Below are positions 62,759 through 64,000 of a stretch of DNA of 64,000 nt, in pieces (the stretch's first letter is position 1; every line of letters starts with the position of its first letter). Source of the stretch: Branchipolynoe longqiensis. Lineage: Eukaryota; Annelida; Polychaeta; Phyllodocida; Polynoidae. The notes under the pieces were generated by a model that made no database searches, had not been told where the DNA came from, and saw nothing but the letters and a program-made list of their open reading frames with translations. The position numbers were made by a program, and so were the translations under genes. Location of the stretch: positions 115,657,430-115,721,429 of the forward strand of contig CM059188.1 in NCBI GenBank assembly GCA_030323885.1, read 5' to 3'.

Positions 62759-63033
62759 GTTTTGTGTGTTTCTTTATTGTTGTTTTACATCCTAGCATCT
62801 CAACTGTCTTCTGGTGACAGAAAGAGAGGGTGCCCTTGTATCTGGTTCCAGGATACCATCAAGAGAAACCTGAAGCTGAGAGACATTAAGACCGACTCAT
62901 GGACATCACTCTCACAACAGAGAGCTAAATGGAGAGCGGCAGTCAAGTAATGAAAGCAGTCTTTGTCGCATCATGACCGACAGCATGATGATGATGATGA
63001 TGACGTCCTAGTAACATCTACAGTAATTTCTCT
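62759..63033 (-). mobile_element. SINE-A tail, reversed, split by LINE
   Basis: Outer parts 62759-62797 (TTGTTGTTTTACATCCTAGC) and 63003-63033 (ACGTCCTAGTAACATC). Flanked by the 9-bp duplication AACTTAGAT/AAGTTAGAT in the host MITE-P. Confidence 0.75.
62798..63002 (+). pseudogene. LINE 3' end, same family as 18261-19852
   Basis: 205-bp 5'-truncated copy; encodes DTIKRNLKLRDIKTDSWTSL then SQQRAKWRAAVK and stop, followed by the 3' UTR GACCGACAGCATGATGATG with (ATG)n. Target duplications ACATCCTAGCA (62787-62797) and ACGTCCTAGTA (63003-63013) flank it. Confidence 0.85.
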
Positions 63034-63317
63034 AAGTTAGATACCAATGCCCTTATTAAGCATTTGTTGCCAAATAGAACGGAATACTGAGTTAATTGTA
63101 TAGAACCTGTTACTGCAGAAGCCTATGGTGTCAGAGTTGTGGCATGCATGCCAAAACTAATTTGACATATTTGAGTTTTAAATATCTCAAGACTTAGTGA
63201 TTTAAAATGAAAGTTACTTCAAAGTAAGCTAAGGTAGATTAAAACAATCAAATTAATATATTTACCTCGGAAAAATGGCAGAAACTCAAAAGCATCAGAA
63301 TATGCAACTTTAAATTT

Positions 63318-63452
63318 AATCAATATTCCCTTTTATGTGGCAATAAATACTTAATAAGTGCATCGGTATCTAACTTAGATATATAGAATCAAATCTAAAT
63401 AATTCTTTCGGTTTTTGAAAAGGTGATACTTCATCGGATTATGCAGCTTTAA
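63318..63452. mobile_element. MITE-P right half, opposite orientation
   Basis: CAATATTCCCTTTTATGTGG to CATCGGATTATGCAGCT and TTAA (63449-63452). It abuts the preceding MITE-P. Confidence 0.75.
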
Positions 63453-63589
63453 ATTTAAGCAGTAGGAAATTCCCGTGAAACAGTTCATGTGAATGTCCTT
63501 TAAACCGAGAAATCTGTAGCGACAGTTATTTCAGCGTTCACCCTTTTCGCGACTGTCGCTATATAATTATTATTGGAATGCGAAACCCT

Positions 63590-63720
63590 CCTCTGCGCAC
63601 TGTGCTGAAACTTCACACCGGATGTCGTCCAAACCGGAAGTGCTGAGCGTGAATGGCGGTCAAATCAATGACGTCACAATGCGCGCAGCCGACGACGTCA
63701 ATTGTGTCAATGAGTTTGGA
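63590..63720. promoter_or_regulatory. Promoter-like cluster of ETS, YY1-like, CRE and NRF1-like motifs
   Basis: ACCGGAAGTG (63633-63642), GAATGGCGG (63651-63659), TGACGTCA (63669-63676), TGCGCGCA (63680-63687) and GACGTCAA near 63694 within 70 bp. Non-repetitive and CpG-bearing. This set is typical of TATA-less housekeeping promoters in animals. Direction and target gene are unknown. Confidence 0.4.
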
Positions 63721-64000
63721 ATCTGGGCCACATGTTGGAACTCCATATGGAGAAACTACAATTAGGAACCGCTTCGTTTGTGCTTTAGTTAAAGTTGCTT
63801 GGTCTGAAAAAACATTTTTTTCATAAACAAAACACTTTCCTCTATCTGATTATGCTATATTGGATATATATATATATATATCCTATTTAGATACTGGTGC
63901 CTTAGCTCAGGTTTTGGGACAGCATGGACAGAATAATCGATCAATTTATGACCCCATCCCTTTAGACGCCTACTTTTAGGCAGCCATTAAGGAAGGACAC
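63721..64000. other. Spacer with (TA)9
   Basis: (TA)n at 63863-63881. No gene recognised before the window edge. Confidence 0.4.

Larger units (their letters stand above)
62676..63313. mobile_element. MITE-P with two-level nested insertion
   Basis: TTAA at 62676-62679 and 63310-63313; AGCTGCATAGTCCGATG left terminus. P text stops at AACTTAGAT (62758) and resumes at AAGTTAGATACC (63034). Between them lies a SINE-A tail, itself split by a LINE fragment. Confidence 0.85.

Overview
The window looks like intergenic or deep-intronic DNA from a marine invertebrate nuclear genome, most likely a mollusc. Tens of tRNA-derived SINE copies, TTAA-flanked MITEs, decayed non-LTR retrotransposons and minisatellites make bacteria and viruses untenable. 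The mollusc assignment rests on my recollection that the short-interspersed repeat here called family D (first full copy at 23363-23685) is common in gastropod and bivalve sequence; no search was run. I find no intact host protein gene, rRNA gene or CRISPR array. Most open frames are translations of simple repeats, SINEs or MITEs.

Family names used below. SINE-A: tRNA-like head (box A near 'CTAATCGGTAGAGCGCGGG', box B near 'GGTTC'), then a ~270-bp body ending in (AAC)n. SINE-B: a second tRNA-like head ('GGATGGCCGAATGAGTTAGA') on the same body start, continuing either into the A tail ('tail 1') or an unrelated 'tail 2' that ends 'ATCAACTAATGTACC' plus poly-A. SINE-C: a third family with a Leu/Ser-like head ('GGAGTGGTTAGAGTGTCTGA'). 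D: a ~330-bp repeat starting 'TTTATTTAACGAC'. MITE-P: ~350 bp with terminal inverted repeat AGTTGCATAGTCCGATG flanked by TTAA. MITE-Q: 320-950 bp, termini like AGCCCCTGTCACACC, flanked by TTAA/TTAG, interior made of GC-rich word arrays. pogo-like: CAGTA..AACCC termini flanked by TA.

Layout. 1-2224: a 557-bp direct-repeat structure and four SINE-A copies. 2400-2810: CpG-rich promoter-like stretch. 2864-4830: SINE-B split by a pogo-like element, then a MITE-Q. 5150-7000: decayed LINE with reverse transcriptase, plus strand. 8205-9070: D and a 550-bp polypyrimidine tract. 9300-17740: alternating P, Q and SINE copies, several nested. 18261-19852: a better preserved LINE reverse transcriptase, minus strand, with one visible frameshift. 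20470-25690: SINEs, a tRNA-like locus, D, MITE-P and a LINE C-terminal relic. 25731-26438: 65-bp minisatellite. 27250-34770: Q elements, a 725-bp palindrome and a TIR-flanked satellite monomer. 35070-41840: SINEs, Q elements and a perfect 98-bp duplication. 42728-43572: 16-bp minisatellite. 45488-50070: Q, SINEs, 219-bp and ~140-bp tandem arrays. 50330-51345: 42-bp minisatellite. 51400-57650: SINEs, an amplified SINE tail and a MITE-P hosting three other elements. 57712-58175: 46-bp minisatellite. 59168-60566: TIR element and SINEs. 60690-61437: polypurine tract. 61940-63452: D and a triply nested MITE-P. 63590-63720: a second promoter-like cluster.

The most unusual content is the MITE-Q group: about a dozen copies with common ends, TTAA-type target sites and an internal AGTTTTGTGC-type palindrome, but subfamily-specific arrays of short GC-rich words between them. 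Nested insertions let empty sites be reconstructed for several families and give relative ages.
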